DNA of 6,065 nucleotides from an uncultured Ruminococcus sp. (lineage in GTDB: Bacteria; Bacillota; Clostridia; Oscillospirales; Acutalibacteraceae). Location of the stretch: the NCBI GenBank assembly GCA_945632055.1, contig CALZCU010000071.1:1-6065 (forward strand), given 5' to 3'. Below are positions 1-5,513 of this stretch, in pieces; the stretch's first letter is position 1; each line of letters starts with the position of its first letter. Below the pieces are notes generated by a model. It worked only from the letters and a program-made list of their open reading frames with translations, was not told the DNA's origin and made no database searches. Position numbers and translations under genes: made by a program.

Positions 1-897
1 CTCAGGAACGTAAGGCAGGAATGTTTTGGGTGCGCTGGGAAGCTCACGCTCCTGCGCTCTGCCCTTATAATTTTCCCAAACGCTGATAATTTCCTCGACA
101 GAGGGCTTCTTTACGCCGTCCTTGAACGACATAAATACAGCGGCTGTGTGGCCGTCTGAAACGGGAACACGAATACACTGTGATGTAATTGAAATATCAT
201 CTGTGTTGACGATTTTATCGCCCTCGATATGTCCCCAGATTTTGAGCGGCTCTTTCTCAGACTTCTCTTCCTCGCCGCCGATGTAGGGGATTACATTGTC
301 AATCATCTCAGGCCATGTATTAAAGGTTTTGCCTGCGCCCGAAATTGCCTGATATGTGCAGGCAAGCACCTTGTCTACGCCAAGCTCCTTAAGAGGATTG
401 ATTGCAGGAACATAGCTCTGAAGCGAGCAGTTCGACTTAACTGCAACAAAGCCTCTCTTTGTGCCGAGGCGTTTTCTCTGAGCGTCGATGATTTTGATGT
501 GATCTGCATTGATTTCGGGAATTACCATAGGTACATCCTCTGTGAAACGGTGTGCAGAGTTGTTTGAAACAATCGGGCACTCAGCCTTTGCATATTTTTC
601 CTCAAGAGCCTTTATTTCGTCTTTTTTCATATTAACGGCGCAGAAGCAGAAATCAACCTTTGAAGCGACCTCCTCAACATTTTCTGCGTCAAGAATTACC
701 ATATCCTTATATTTTTCGGGAAGCTCAGCAGTCATATGCCATCTGCCCCCAACAGTTTCGCCGTACTTTTTGCCTGCGCTTCTTGCGCTTGCCGCAAGTG
801 CTGTTACCTCAAACCAAGGGTGATTTTCAAGCAGGAGAGCAAAACGCTGTCCTACCATACCTGTTGCTCCGATAATACCTACCTTGTACTTTTTCAC
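1..897 (-). CDS. asd: Aspartate-semialdehyde dehydrogenase, C-terminus cut by window edge
   Basis: Cytosolic enzyme that reduces L-aspartyl-4-phosphate to aspartate semialdehyde with NADPH, the branch point to lysine/diaminopimelate, threonine, methionine and isoleucine. The 299 codons visible begin MKKYKVGIIGATGMVGQRF, with the dinucleotide-binding loop GATGMVG at residues 10-16. The catalytic Cys lies in SNCSLQ (Cys157), followed by YQAISGAGKTF (182-192) and the catalytic His in RVPVSDGHTA (His250). The QAISGAG form places it in the fungal/archaeal-like Asd branch (about 350-365 residues), so roughly 55-65 residues are missing off the left edge. The start is GTG at 897-895, with GGAGG at 909-905 seven bases upstream. 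A TTG two bases further up is possible but has poorer spacing. No frameshift is seen. It diverges from queA and has its own promoter and long leader. Confidence 0.97.
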   Translation of the reverse strand, partial: MKKYKVGIIGATGMVGQRFALLLENHPWFEVTALAASARSAGKKYGETVGGRWHMTAELPEKYKDMVILDAENVEEVASKVDFCFCAVNMKKDEIKALEEKYAKAECPIVSNNSAHRFTEDVPMVIPEINADHIKIIDAQRKRLGTKRGFVAVKSNCSLQSYVPAINPLKELGVDKVLACTYQAISGAGKTFNTWPEMIDNVIPYIGGEEEKSEKEPLKIWGHIEGDKIVNTDDISITSQCIRVPVSDGHTAAVFMSFKDGVKKPSVEEIISVWENYKGRAQERELPSAPKTFLPYVPE

Positions 898-1051
898 AAT
901 AATTCCTCCGAATTAAACAAATTTACAAAAAGCAGTTGCCTTATTCGATTAAATATTATATTATAGAAACAGTGTGCTGAAAACACCGAATTATACGATA
1001 AGCCATACTACCATCAAAGGCTGTTTCCGTTATTTGTACGGTTTTGCCTTA
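898..1051 (-). promoter_or_regulatory. Long structured leader of asd, type unknown
   Basis: The asd leader contains several mutually constraining complementary segments. At its 5' end AAGGC (1050-1046) pairs with GCCTT (1021-1017), enclosing CCGT/ACGG (1041-1038 with 1030-1027). GAAACAG (1027-1021) is a perfect complement of CTGTTTC (972-966). A second AAGGC (942-938) can pair with GCTTT just downstream and is followed by more T, giving a weak terminator-like hairpin. That second copy could also compete with the first for GCCTT. Finally AATTC-GGAG-GAATT places the Shine-Dalgarno in a hairpin loop. I do not see the conserved core of the lysine riboswitch or another class I recognise. Regulation by attenuation or ligand binding is an inference. 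Confidence 0.45.
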
Positions 1052-1057
1052 GAATAT

Positions 1058-1086
1058 AATATACCATTTTACGCAGACAATGTCAA
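1058..1086 (-). promoter_or_regulatory. Sigma-A promoter of asd
   Basis: On the minus strand a consensus -35 TTGACA (1086-1081) is followed by exactly 17 bases and a TATATT -10 (1063-1058), which is preceded by TGG, an extended -10. Transcription should start near 1051, giving an untranslated leader of about 153 nt before the asd GTG. The match is strong; the start site is inferred from spacing only. Confidence 0.85.
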
Positions 1087-1135
1087 TTATTTTACTGATT
1101 TGTATTAAAATAAATTATTTTTTTGTGAGGATAAA

Positions 1136-2161
1136 ATGAAAACAAGCGACTTTTATTATGATTTGCCAAAGGAGCTGATTGCTCAGACCCCTCTTGAACC
1201 GAGGGACAGCTCAAGACTGCTGGTGCTCGGCAGGGAAAGCGGAGAAATAGAGCATAAGCATTTTTACGATATTATTGATTTTCTTAACCCCGGAGATTTG
1301 CTTGTGTGCAACGATTCAAGGGTGCTTCCTGCAAGGATTTTCGGAATCAAGGACAAAACAGGTGCGAGGGTTGAGTTCCTGCTGTTAAAGCAGATAAGCG
1401 GAAACAGGTGGGAAACGCTGTGCAAGCCGGGAAAGAAGGCAAGAGAGGGTGCATCATTCACCTTTGGTGACGGACTTCTGAGAGCGACCGTTGCCGAGGT
1501 TAAGGATGACGGCAACAGGATTGTTGACTTTGACTGCGACGAAAGCTTTTTTGCCGTTCTTGACAAAATCGGTCAGATGCCGCTCCCTCCCTACATCACC
1601 GAGGAGCTGAAAAACAAGGAGAGATACCAGACTGTTTACAGCCACGAATTAGGCTCTGCCGCTGCGCCCACAGCAGGACTGCACTTTACCGATGAGCTTA
1701 TGGACAGAATCAGGGAAAAGGGAATTAACATTGCCTATGTGACTCTCCATGTCGGCTTGGGAACATTCAGACCTGTTAAGGTTGACGATGTTACAAATCA
1801 TAAAATGCACAGCGAGCATTACGAAATTCCTGCCGAAACCGCAAGGCTCATTAACGAAACAAGGAAAAACGGAAAGAGAGTTATTGCAGTAGGCACGACC
1901 TCGTGCAGAACGCTTGAAAGCGTTGCAAGCCTTTACGGAGAAATAAGAGCCTGTGAGGGCTTCACCGATATTTTTATTTATCCGGGTTATAAGTTCAAGG
2001 TGCTTGACGGACTTATAACAAATTTTCATTTGCCAGAAAGCACGCTGATTATGCTTGTTTCCGCCTTTGCAGGCTACGACAACATTATGAACGCATACAA
2101 AACTGCCGTTGACGAAAAGTACAGGTTTTTCTCTTTCGGCGACGCAATGTTCATTTCTTAG
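1136..2161 (+). CDS. queA: S-adenosylmethionine:tRNA ribosyltransferase-isomerase
   Basis: QueA transfers and isomerises the ribosyl part of SAM onto preQ1 already present at the wobble position of GUN-anticodon tRNAs, giving epoxyqueuosine. The 341 residues match the usual length of about 340-350. Visible family signatures are [13 protein letters not shown] (55-67), the [12 protein letters not shown] block (174-185), [13 protein letters not shown] (202-214), MHSEHYEI (224-231), [11 protein letters not shown] (252-262) and IYPGYKF followed by [11 protein letters not shown] (281-304). The ATG at 1136 has GAGG at 1127-1130, five bases upstream. Its TAG stop (2159-2161) overlaps the AGGAGG of tgt, so the two are an operon with translation probably coupled. 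A promoter is not clear: a TATAAT at 1055-1060 overlaps the asd -10 on the other strand but has a poor -35. Confidence 0.97.
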   Translation: MKTSDFYYDLPKELIAQTPLEPRDSSRLLVLGRESGEIEHKHFYDIIDFLNPGDLLVCNDSRVLPARIFGIKDKTGARVEFLLLKQISGNRWETLCKPGKKAREGASFTFGDGLLRATVAEVKDDGNRIVDFDCDESFFAVLDKIGQMPLPPYITEELKNKERYQTVYSHELGSAAAPTAGLHFTDELMDRIREKGINIAYVTLHVGLGTFRPVKVDDVTNHKMHSEHYEIPAETARLINETRKNGKRVIAVGTTSCRTLESVASLYGEIRACEGFTDIFIYPGYKFKVLDGLITNFHLPESTLIMLVSAFAGYDNIMNAYKTAVDEKYRFFSFGDAMFIS

Positions 2162-2169
2162 GAGGTTCT

Positions 2170-3299
2170 ATGTTCAGGCTGATTAAAAAAGAGGGAAACG
2201 CTCGCAGAGGTGAGCTTGTAACTCCACACGGAACGGTGCAGACTCCTGCATTTATGAATGTTGCAACCTGCGGAGCAATCAAGGGTGCTGTGTCGGCTCT
2301 CGACCTCAAAGAATTAAGTGTCAGGTACAGCTTTGTAACACATATCACCTTCATTTAAGACCGGGTGACGACAAGGTTAAGCAGCTCGGAGGACTTCACA
2401 AATTCACTCGCTGGGACGGTCCTATCCTTACCGACAGCGGCGGCTTTCAGGTGTTTTCGCTTGCAAAGCTCAGAAACATCAAGGAGGAGGGCGTTTACTT
2501 CAACTCCCACATTGACGGAAGAAAAATCTTTATGGGACCCGAGGAGAGTATGAGAATACAGTCAAATCTCGGCTCGACAATTGCAATGGCTTTTGACGAA
2601 TGTGTTGAAAATCCCTCTCCGTATGAATACACAAGGGACAGTGTTCAGAGAACAACTCGCTGGCTGAAACGGTGCATAACGGAAATGGACAGGCTGAAAA
2701 GCCTTGACGGCACTTTAAACAAACAGCAGATGCTATTTGCAATCAATCAGGGCGGTATATTCAGGGATTTGAGAATCGAGCATATGAAGGAAATTGCCGA
2801 CCTCAATCTTGACGGCTACGCAATCGGCGGTCTTGCAGTCGGCGAGCCTGCCGAAACGATGTATGAAATCATCGAAGCCGTTGAGCCGTTTGCTCCGAAG
2901 GATAAAACCCGCTACCTTATGGGGGTCGGCACTCCCGTAAATATTCTCGAAAGCGTTGCAAGGGGTGTTGACTTGTTCGACTGCGTTATGCCGAGCAGAA
3001 ACGCAAGACACGGTCAGCTTTTCACCTGGGACGGTGTGAGAAATCTTAACAATGCAAAGTATGAAACAGATGAAAGTCCGATTGACGAGCACTGCGACTG
3101 CCCTGTCTGCAAGAGCTTTTCGAGGGCATATATCCGTCATCTGCTGAAAAGCGGCGAGATGCTTGGTATGCGCCTTGCTGTACTGCATAATCTTTACTTT
3201 TACAACAATCTTATGGAAGTCATAAGAGAAAAGCTTGACAACGGAACCTTTGCGGAATTTTATGAGAAATACAGAAATATTCTCGGAGTAAGAATTTAA
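2170..3299 (+). pseudogene. tgt: tRNA-guanine transglycosylase, broken by a one-base deletion
   Basis: Tgt exchanges G34 of tRNAs for Tyr, His, Asn and Asp for preQ1 and so makes the substrate of QueA. The ATG at 2170 follows AGGAGG (2160-2165). The frame runs normally through [20 protein letters not shown] to DLKEL (residue 49, ending 2316). Only AG remains where a codon is expected (2317-2318). From 2319 the family sequence resumes one frame over with [17 protein letters not shown] and runs to the TAA at 3297-3299. Read as written, translation ends at 2358 after 62 residues. Repaired, the protein has 376 residues, the usual length, with Asp89 in DSGGFQVFS, the nucleophile Asp271 in LFDCVMPSRNARHG, and zinc ligands Cys309, Cys311, Cys314 and His340. 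Loss of a T from AGTTGT would explain it. It may be a sequencing error or a recent mutation; no other damage is visible. Confidence 0.93.
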
Positions 3300-3321
3300 T
3301 TTGAATTTTTTTTGAAAAAAC

Positions 3322-3350
3322 TTGAAACCGAGTGATAAAACTGATATAAT
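3322..3350 (+). promoter_or_regulatory. Sigma-A promoter of yajC
   Basis: TTGAAA (3322-3327), a 17-base spacer and a perfect TATAAT (3345-3350) preceded by TGA, an extended -10. Transcription should start near 3357, leaving a leader of about 23 nt. The yajC unit can therefore be transcribed independently of queA-tgt, although no terminator is visible between tgt and yajC. Confidence 0.85.
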
Positions 3351-3379
3351 CAATATATTGTATGAAAGGAATGAAGTAT

Positions 3380-3793
3380 ATGACAAACATTTTACCTAAC
3401 TTTGCAGAGGCACAGCCGGCAAACAACACAAACGGATTAATTTTGATGATTGTTATTTATGCTGCAATTTTTGCCGCTCTCTATTTCTTCTTAATCAGAC
3501 CTAATTCAAAGAGAAAAAAAGAAGAAGCAATGATGAGAAACTCAATCGAAATCGGTGATGAAATCACAACAATCGGCGGTATTATGGGCAGAGTTGTTGC
3601 AATTAAGGACGACGAGGACGCTATCATTGTTGAAACAGGCTCGGACAGAGTAAAGATGAAATTCAAGAAGTGGTGCATTTCCACCGTTGACACAGTTAAG
3701 GAACAGCCTGAGAATGCAAAGGCTGAGAAGAAGAGCTTTTTCGGCAAAAAGAAAAGCGATGATGCTGAGCCGAAAACAGAAACAAAGGAATAA
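3380..3793 (+). CDS. yajC: YajC, accessory subunit of the Sec translocase
   Basis: Single-pass inner-membrane protein that associates with SecDF and SecYEG in protein export. The 137 residues comprise a short polar N-terminus, a hydrophobic segment at about residues 18-40 (GLILMIVIYAAIFAALYFF), the hallmark LIRPNSKRKKEE after it, and the conserved IGDEITTIGGIMGRVVAI with VETGSDRVKMKF of the cytosolic domain. The tail after about residue 95 is rich in Lys and Glu and makes it longer than the usual 85-110. ATG at 3380 is chosen because AAAGGA at 3365-3370 lies nine bases upstream and because the promoter would leave almost no leader for the in-frame ATG at 3362. secD/secF, often nearby, are not in this window. 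Confidence 0.93.
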   Translation: MTNILPNFAEAQPANNTNGLILMIVIYAAIFAALYFFLIRPNSKRKKEEAMMRNSIEIGDEITTIGGIMGRVVAIKDDEDAIIVETGSDRVKMKFKKWCISTVDTVKEQPENAKAEKKSFFGKKKSDDAEPKTETKE

Positions 3794-3814
3794 TTTCAGA
3801 ATTAATAACAATAT

Positions 3815-3857
3815 CCCCGAATATAATGTATCAGATTATATTCGGGGGTGTTTTTTT
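3815..3857 (+). terminator. Rho-independent terminator after yajC, overlapping the next start site
   Basis: A perfect 13-bp stem, CCCCGAATATAAT (3815-3827) with ATTATATTCGGGG (3835-3847), a 7-base loop, then TG and seven T (3851-3857). This is a strong intrinsic terminator. Its 3' arm and the following bases GGGGGTG (3844-3850) double as the probable Shine-Dalgarno of the downstream membrane gene, whose TTG start is at 3856, so the hairpin would hide that site when folded. Confidence 0.92.
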
Positions 3858-4248
3858 GTCTGATAAAAAATTGCTTTTGAAAGCTGTTTTGTTCGGAACA
3901 GTCTGCGGACTGCTTGTTTCCGTAATTCTGACCTGCATTATGTCGGTTTTTGTTATGACCTGCGGACTGCTTCCGACAGAGCTTACAAGCTATATTGCTG
4001 TTTGTCTGCTTTCGCTCGGCGCATTTTCGGGAGGGGTAATTACAAGCAGAATCACAAAATCTGCGGGACTTGTTGTGGGGTTGATTACAGGCTTTGCAAT
4101 TTTTCTGCTGATAACGATTATGGGTATGATTAACAGCAGTGATTCCGTTACGCTCCTCACTCTGCTGAGATTTTTTGCGGTAATTTTATCGGGCGGAGCA
4201 GGCGGAATTGTAGGACTCAGAAGAAAAGAAAGAATACACATAAAATAG
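3856..4248 (+). CDS. TIGR04086/DUF3792-type four-helix membrane protein
   Basis: A small integral membrane protein of 130 residues with four predicted helices (about 8-34, 43-63, 69-91 and 99-121) and a short basic tail ending RRKERIHIK. Size, topology, the Gly-rich GAFSGGVITS and SGGAGGIVG segments and the position just after yajC fit the TIGR04086 (DUF3792) family common in Clostridia, whose function is unknown. I prefer the TTG start at 3856, giving MSDKKLLLKA, because GGGGGTG (3844-3850) sits five bases upstream and pairs with the 16S tail with one G-U. The in-frame ATG at 3826 lies in the terminator stem-loop, has no ribosome site and would add ten residues that merely translate the hairpin. 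Expression probably depends on read-through of the yajC terminator, since I see no separate promoter. Confidence 0.8.
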   Translation: MSDKKLLLKAVLFGTVCGLLVSVILTCIMSVFVMTCGLLPTELTSYIAVCLLSLGAFSGGVITSRITKSAGLVVGLITGFAIFLLITIMGMINSSDSVTLLTLLRFFAVILSGGAGGIVGLRRKERIHIK

Positions 4249-4364
4249 TCGAGTGCCTCGACACGCAGTTCGGCGGTGTACCACCGCAGGTAATTCGAGC
4301 AGACAGGTTGATTTTGTCAGCACTTAGATGCCCGACCGTTTTCGAGCAATTTCCTATAAAAGTT
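4249..4364. other. Hairpin-rich spacer, no gene recognised
   Basis: This stretch is more GC-rich than the DNA around it and contains TCGAG-tgc-CTCGA (4249-4261), GCGGTG-tac-CACCGC (4273-4287), GACA/TGTC (4302-4305 with 4315-4318) and two direct copies of TTCGAGCA (4294-4301 and 4341-4348). It starts at the base after the membrane-gene stop. One plus frame stays open from here to 4438, but it has no start codon or ribosome site and resembles nothing I know. It could be a small structured RNA or an intergenic repeat unit; neither is established. Confidence 0.35.
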
Positions 4365-4401
4365 AAACAGCGAGAGGTATTGATTGCTCCTCTCGCTGTT
4401 T
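4365..4401 (-). terminator. Terminator of the SCP2-domain gene, possibly bidirectional
   Basis: A perfect 13-bp stem, AAACAGCGAGAGG (4365-4377) with CCTCTCGCTGTTT (4389-4401), and an 11-base loop. On the minus strand it lies 16 bases past the SCP2-domain stop and runs into TTTAACTTTTAT, a moderate U-tract. On the plus strand the stem ends in TGTTTCT, so it may also stop transcripts coming from the membrane-protein gene. Confidence 0.75.
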
Positions 4402-4417
4402 CTGTCGTTAATCGGTA

Positions 4418-4540
4418 TTATTTTTCAATAAGCTTCTGAATTTCGAGTGCCTTGCCAAGGTCACCGTCAACTAAAAGTTTACCGTCTGTAAAAGCCGCAA
4501 CAGGGTCAAGTCTGCCGTGCACAATTTCAAGGAAAAGCCT
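4418..4540 (-). pseudogene. SCP2 sterol-binding-domain protein, C-terminal fragment
   Basis: Reading leftwards on the minus strand, the frame ends FLEIVHGRLDP, VAAFTDGKLLVDGDLGKALE, IQKLIEK, stop TAA (4420-4418). The pattern G-[KR]-L-D-P-V-x-A-F-x-x-G-K-L-x-[VI]-x-G-D-L-G-K-A-L-E is typical of the end of small (about 110-residue) clostridial SCP2-domain proteins, which bind lipids in other organisms and whose bacterial role is unclear. Only about 40 residues remain; the N-terminal two thirds are missing. At about 4540 the sequence joins a recombinase fragment running the other way. The frame stays open across the joint to an ATG at 4555, but that start has no ribosome site and its codons are antisense to the recombinase. 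Residues SRLF just before FLEIV look unlike the family, so the true breakpoint may be a few codons inside. Confidence 0.7.
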
Positions 4541-4542
4541 TG

Positions 4543-4641
4543 ACAAGTACAACATTAAATCTTTACACACACGCAGTACAGGCGGCAAATGTAAAAGCTG
4601 TTAATGTTATAGCTGATTTACTCAACGGCAAGGCGGCATAA
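4543..4641 (+). pseudogene. Tyrosine recombinase (phage-type integrase), C-terminal fragment
   Basis: The frame T-S-T-T-L-N-L-Y-T-H-A-V-Q-A-A-N continues VKAVNVIADLLNGKAA and stops at TAA 4639-4641. S-T-T-L-x-x-Y-x-H-A is the signature around the catalytic tyrosine of the integrase family, with Tyr at 4564-4566, and the tail length after it is normal for the family. Everything before, including the Arg-His-x-x-Arg boxes, is absent: about 32 codons of an expected 350-400 remain, and upstream bases read as the SCP2 fragment on the other strand. The piece points toward a tRNA 3' end about 100 bases on, the usual place for an integrase gene at the end of its element. Confidence 0.78.
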
Positions 4642-4649
4642 TTATACTA

Positions 4650-4674
4650 AATAAGACCCACGAATAAGACCCAC
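4650..4674 (+). repeat. Tandem 12-bp repeat, candidate integrase arm sites (left)
   Basis: AATAAGACCCAC occurs at 4650-4661 and again at 4663-4674, one base apart (13-base period). It lies between the integrase stop and the tRNA 3' end. A related pair lies on the far side of that tRNA end (4871-4891). Arm-type binding sites of tyrosine recombinases have this placement; the assignment is an inference. Confidence 0.6.
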
Positions 4675-4685
4675 AGGCACGAATT

Positions 4686-4733
4686 AAAAAAAGAAAATCC
4701 CGAAAGCCCAGTATTTATCGGACTTCCGAGATT
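4686..4733 (-). terminator. Minus-strand terminator behind the tRNA 3' end
   Basis: On the minus strand AATCTCGGAAGTCC (4733-4720) pairs over all 14 positions, three of them G-U, with GGGCTTTCGGGATT (4709-4696). The loop is 10 bases and the stem is followed by TTCTTTTTTT (4695-4686). It stands eight bases past the CCA end of the tRNA remnant, as a tRNA terminator would, and would keep tRNA transcription out of the convergent integrase. Confidence 0.85.
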
Positions 4734-4741
4734 CAAAGAGT

Positions 4742-4764
4742 TGGTGCGAGTGACGGGACTTGAA
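4742..4764 (-). other. tRNA 3' end fragment, candidate attachment-site core
   Basis: The minus strand reads TTCAAGT (T-loop), CCCGT (3' half of the T-stem), CACTCGC (3' acceptor strand), A73 and CCA. The complementary 5' strand of the T-stem (ACGGG) is not upstream: similarity to a tRNA stops exactly at 4764, so this is not a whole gene. Discriminator A and the CACTCGC acceptor strand are compatible with a tRNA-Leu, but the anticodon is missing and other tRNAs are possible. A bare tRNA 3' end next to an integrase is the classic core of an attL, attR or attP site. Confidence 0.75.
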
Positions 4765-4765
4765 G

Positions 4766-4801
4766 AAATAAAAACACATTTCACTATTTTTCATAATGTG
4801 T
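4766..4801 (-). terminator. Weak hairpin with T-tract beside the attachment core
   Basis: ACACATT (4774-4780) and AATGTGT (4795-4801) form a 7-bp stem. On the minus strand the stem is followed by TTTTATTTC, giving a modest intrinsic terminator aimed at the tRNA fragment. The stem is AT-rich and short, so it may be chance. Confidence 0.4.
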
Positions 4802-4870
4802 CAAAAACCGCATAAACAAGCCGTTTTTATCATTTTGTTGTTACACAGTATTTCATAACATTACATTATA

Positions 4871-4891
4871 ATAAAGACCATATAAAGACCA
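4871..4891 (+). repeat. Tandem 10-bp repeat, candidate integrase arm sites (right)
   Basis: ATAAAGACCA occurs at 4871-4880 and 4882-4891 (11-base period). It resembles the left pair AATAAGACCCAC in sequence, orientation and tandem layout, and the two pairs bracket the tRNA 3' fragment at roughly 70 and 105 bases. Confidence 0.55.
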
Positions 4892-5020
4892 CAGAACATT
4901 ATAAATGAAGTGCGGATAGCTTATGAATTGTTACCAAAAGTAATTGGATATTGATAAATAAAAGGTTATGAAAGTTTGTAGCTTTTTATTTGTTAATAAC
5001 TTAAAATCACACTTTTAATT

Positions 5021-5133
5021 ATACCCCATATTTAGCTTATATTGCATTTTTCTCTTAAAAGGTAAACTATACTACTAAAGCATAAAAACCTCACACAGGT
5101 CAATTCTCGGCTTGTATGGGGTATTTTTGTTTT
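5021..5133 (+). other. Inverted repeat closing an 84-base domain, followed by a T-run
   Basis: ATACCCCATA (5021-5030) is perfectly complementary to TATGGGGTAT (5115-5124), which is followed by TTTTGTTTT (5125-5133). Inside is at least one further hairpin, ACCT-cacac-AGGT. The layout, a closing stem over a structured domain ending in a T-run, is that of a small RNA or a terminator-type leader on the plus strand. A possible promoter, TTGTTA-18-TTTAAT (4990-5019), lies just upstream, but its start point would fall inside the first arm. No known RNA class is recognised. Confidence 0.4.
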
Positions 5134-5513
5134 ATGAGTCTGTAATGAAGTGTAAAGAAGTGTTGAATTGAAAATCGAATACAGTTTAACATATAGACTT
5201 ACTAATTATAATTCTTTACAAGAATATTATACACTATTACCATTTAAAAAACAAGTCTTTTTTTAATTTAATTTTGCGGTATTATAATAATGAACTTTTA
5301 GCGAGTGAACACATTATAACGGTTAGTGTTTTAGGCTTGCGATTAATAGATTAAGTTGGTATATAGTTACCATCGAAATAAAGAGAAATCGAAAGTTTAA
5401 ACACCCCCTATTTTAATCAAGTGAGGTGATACCCCCCAGCATAGCATACTTTATTACTACATGCACAAAAATCCGATAGAGGGCAATTATAACGAAAAGA
5501 GAGGTAAATAAAA

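Larger units (their letters stand above)
4765..5513. other. AT-rich stretch without a recognisable gene
   Basis: Clearly more AT-rich than the queA-yajC part, with frequent stops in all frames; no frame combines a start, a ribosome site and a familiar protein. It holds the hairpin at 4766-4801, the repeat at 4871-4891, the inverted repeat at 5021-5124, a GAAGTGT repeat with 10-base period (5147-5163), a possible -10 TATAAT at 5283-5288 without a good -35, and two C-runs (5403-5408, 5432-5437). It looks like the non-coding end of an acquired element. Confidence 0.5.

Noticed and set aside
229..966. Several open frames on the plus strand
   Set aside because: They lie antisense to asd, whose minus-strand frame is continuous with clear motifs, and they lack ribosome sites and family features.
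898..1051. Lysine riboswitch upstream of asd
   Set aside because: Expected from gene context, but the leader lacks the conserved five-helix core sequences I would look for; I list it only as an uncharacterised leader.
2170..3299. tgt as two separate genes, or a programmed frameshift
   Set aside because: The two parts join into one normal-length Tgt, the second has no credible start with a ribosome site near the break, and the site lacks a slippery heptamer.
3362..3379. Earlier ATG for yajC at 3362
   Set aside because: It has no ribosome site and would leave about five bases of leader from the predicted transcription start; ATG 3380 has AAAGGA at good spacing.
3826..3855. ATG 3826 as start of the membrane protein
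   Set aside because: It lies inside the terminator stem-loop without a Shine-Dalgarno, and the extra residues are the hairpin translated; TTG 3856 has a near-perfect one.
4742..4830. A complete tRNA gene on the minus strand
   Set aside because: Only the 3' 23 bases fit a tRNA; there is no 5' T-stem strand, anticodon arm or matching 5' acceptor strand in the bases to the right.
4650..4891. CRISPR array
   Set aside because: The repeats are 10-12 bases in two tandem pairs with 1-base gaps, with no spacers of regular length and no cas genes.
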